Source of the DNA: Oscillospiraceae bacterium
GTDB lineage: Bacteria > Bacillota > Clostridia > Oscillospirales > Acutalibacteraceae
Assembly: GCA_009785335.1 (NCBI GenBank)
Contig: WQWM01000003.1
Location: 1 to 64,000, forward strand
DNA: 64,000 bases
Reading direction: 5' to 3'
Part shown: piece by piece, positions 62,634-64,000 of the stretch
Layout of the letters: each line of letters begins with the position of its first letter
Position numbering within the stretch: the first letter of the stretch is position 1
Position numbers and translations under genes: made by a program
The notes under the pieces: generated by a model
Told to the model about the DNA's origin: nothing
Seen by the model: the letters and a program-made list of their open reading frames with translations, nothing else
Databases searched by the model: none

Positions 62634-63689
62634 ATGACTGACTTAAAAAAACTCGCCAGCGAACCGATTTTCTTCGAGCCCAATCGTGTGTTTCGCATCT
62701 ACACCGGCGGCAAGCTGCTGGGCGATTTCCTTGGCAAACCCAGCATTGATGGCAACCTGCCCGAGGAGTGGATTGCCTCCAGCGTGGCCGCGCTGAACAA
62801 AGACGCAAAACCTACCGATGGCATTTCGGTCATCAAGGGCACGGGGGTGCTGCTGACTGATTTGCTTGCTGCCGAAAAAGAACTGGTGCTGGGTGCGCGT
62901 GACGAACTCGGCATGCTGATTAAGTACTTATGCAGTGCCATTCGCTTGCCTGTGCAAAGCCACCCCGACCGCGCGTTTTCACGGCAATACTTTAACTCTG
63001 GCTACGGCAAAACCGAAAGTTGGACGGTCCTTGATATCCGCCCCGGTGCGGGTGTGTACTTTGGCTTTAACCGCCAATTGACGAAAGCGCAGTTCGCCCA
63101 AGCTGTGGAGGATAGCCTGCACAACAAAGATGCCATGCCCGAGTTGCTGCAATTTGTGCCAGTGCAAAAAGGCGATGTATTCCTCGTGCCGGCTATGGTG
63201 GCGCATGCCATTGGTGCAGGTTGCTTGATTCTGGAAGTGCAAGAACCCACCGACTTCACCATTCAGCCGGAGGCTTGGTGTGCGGATTATCAGCTCAACG
63301 ATTTCGAGAAATATCTCGGCCTAGAGCCCGATATCGCTCTCGATTGTTTTGACTTTTCGGCGCATGGTGAGCGCGCGCTGCAGCTGGGCAAAAAAACACC
63401 GCAACCTGTCATTACCACAGACTGCTGGCGCGTGGAAAGTCTGATTGGCCCTGCAGACACGGATTGTTTTGCGCAAAACCGTCATACAGTGACGAATGGC
63501 AGCTCGGGCGAGTTGACTGCGCCGTCGGTTATCGTGGTAACAGAAGGCACTGGCACGCTGCACATGGGCGAGCAAAGCTGGGTCATCGCGCAGGGCGATT
63601 ACTTCATGCTGCCGCACAGCGTGGCGGGCAAATGCACCGTGCACAGCGATGCGATGATTGAGTTTGCAGAGTGCCTCCCGGGCAAATAA
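62634..63689 (+). CDS. manA: Mannose-6-phosphate isomerase, class I
   Basis: A 351-residue type I phosphomannose isomerase linking mannose 6-phosphate and fructose 6-phosphate. The zinc region is PVQSHPDRAFS (Gln, His), then KTESWTVLD, with VPAMVAHAIGAGC, LEVQEPTD and a C-terminal cupin half ending ALPHSVAGKC-like. AAAGGATC is 6 bases before ATG 62634. It may supply the nucleotidyltransferase at 9259 with mannose 6-phosphate, although far away. Confidence 0.9.
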   Translation: MTDLKKLASEPIFFEPNRVFRIYTGGKLLGDFLGKPSIDGNLPEEWIASSVAALNKDAKPTDGISVIKGTGVLLTDLLAAEKELVLGARDELGMLIKYLCSAIRLPVQSHPDRAFSRQYFNSGYGKTESWTVLDIRPGAGVYFGFNRQLTKAQFAQAVEDSLHNKDAMPELLQFVPVQKGDVFLVPAMVAHAIGAGCLILEVQEPTDFTIQPEAWCADYQLNDFEKYLGLEPDIALDCFDFSAHGERALQLGKKTPQPVITTDCWRVESLIGPADTDCFAQNRHTVTNGSSGELTAPSVIVVTEGTGTLHMGEQSWVIAQGDYFMLPHSVAGKCTVHSDAMIEFAECLPGK

Positions 63690-63715
63690 TCAACTGCCGA
63701 AACTTACATAAAAAT

Positions 63716-63746
63716 CACCCTCCCGTGTTTCTTTCGGGAGGGTTTT
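63716..63746. terminator. Bidirectional terminator between convergent genes
   Basis: CCCTCCCG, a 9-base loop and CGGGAGGG, with T-rich tails on both strands (GTTTTG on plus, TGATTTTT on minus). It closes manA and the partial gene at the window edge. Confidence 0.9.
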
Positions 63747-63757
63747 GTCATTTCACT

Positions 63758-64000
63758 TTATCGCTCGCGCGAGAACACTGCACTCACCACGCGCCCCAGC
63801 AGCGGCAGCATCACCTCTACGCGGCTCATGCGGCGCAGCGGCTCGGTTACGCTGTCGAGCAGGTTCCACCATGCAGGCGCGAACCGCCCCAGCAGCCCGT
63901 TGCTAACGATGACCGTCTGTGGATTTGCGGCAAGTCGCTGCAATTGCTCAATCGTTTGAGTGAATTCTTCAGGGCAAATTTCTGCGCTGGCATAAAAACT
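63758..64000 (-). CDS. Partial gene, C-terminus only
   Basis: The reading frame enters from the window end (SFYASAEICPEEF...) and closes at 63758 with LLGRVVSAVFSRER. At least 80 residues are visible, with a helical, moderately basic tail and QTVIVSNGLLGRFAPAWWN. The remainder lies outside the window, and I do not recognise the family. It converges on manA with a shared terminator. Confidence 0.6.
   Translation of the reverse strand, partial: SFYASAEICPEEFTQTIEQLQRLAANPQTVIVSNGLLGRFAPAWWNLLDSVTEPLRRMSRVEVMLPLLGRVVSAVFSRER

Overview
The window looks like the chromosome of a Gram-positive member of the Bacillota, most likely an uncultured gut-type Clostridia (an inference). Signs are the DUF1934-argS pair, a single-chain GlyRS, SipW-type signal peptidase with TasA-like substrates, strong AGGAGG-type ribosome binding sites, frequent TTG/GTG starts and consensus TTGACA-17-TATAAT promoters. 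Base composition is moderately GC-rich, with a few AT-rich islands (about 14.6-15.7 kb, the 5' half of the gene at 51.7 kb, parts of 21-23 kb). No prophage, IS transposase or CRISPR array was seen.

Layout. 0.7-4.9 kb: transporter, leucine-rich-repeat lipoprotein and GH51 arabinofuranosidase. 5.3-17.8 kb (minus): ligA, a metallophosphoesterase, a nucleotidyltransferase with a degenerate phosphomutase tail, a prenyltransferase-fold protein, and an argS/DUF1934/cdd/hisS operon, then an antitoxin with a collapsed PIN toxin and mgsA. 18-26.2 kb (minus): a gyrase operon in which gyrB and gyrA are separated by an alarmone-synthetase-like gene, a PPOX-fold gene and two tandem Uma2 genes. 26.3-31.7 kb: a WG-repeat membrane protein, an ECF sigma/anti-sigma pair, a 53-residue Trp/Cys/Asn-rich microprotein, and secreted or lipoprotein paralogues. 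31.7-40 kb (minus): a corrinoid methyltransferase cluster (two UroD-type methyltransferases, a corrinoid protein, a RACo-like activator), PHP, DUF2284 and PnuC genes. 40.2-45.7 kb (minus): a surface-fibre operon (SipW peptidase, four TasA-like or related secreted proteins, one giant Gly-rich protein). 45.8-54.6 kb (plus): glyS, a solitary 5S rRNA, and purF-purM-purN interrupted by small accessory genes. 54.7-64 kb: zinc-ribbon and sigma genes, tRNA-His/tRNA-Gln, tenA, an autoregulated RHH gene, a glycyl radical enzyme with its activase, an FGGY kinase, a mannose-6-phosphate isomerase and the tail of an unidentified gene.

The most striking non-genic content is a dense set of short interspersed repeats filling almost every large intergenic gap. 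At least four families can be told apart: (A) a GC-rich hairpin with constant flanks and a variable palindromic core; (B) an about 79-bp unit built on CACAGCGAAGCGAC and CACCGCAGGTG that sits at promoters and duplicates their -10 box; (C) a palindrome beginning TGTAGGGGCGG, found between genes and also in frame inside two adjacent genes; (D) an A/T hairpin whose end base pairs covary among copies and which often carries the Shine-Dalgarno sequence of the next gene. Together they act as carriers of transcription and translation signals. They are the best candidates here for an undescribed system, along with the SipW fibre operon, the Trp/Cys microprotein and a glycyl radical enzyme with an atypical radical loop.
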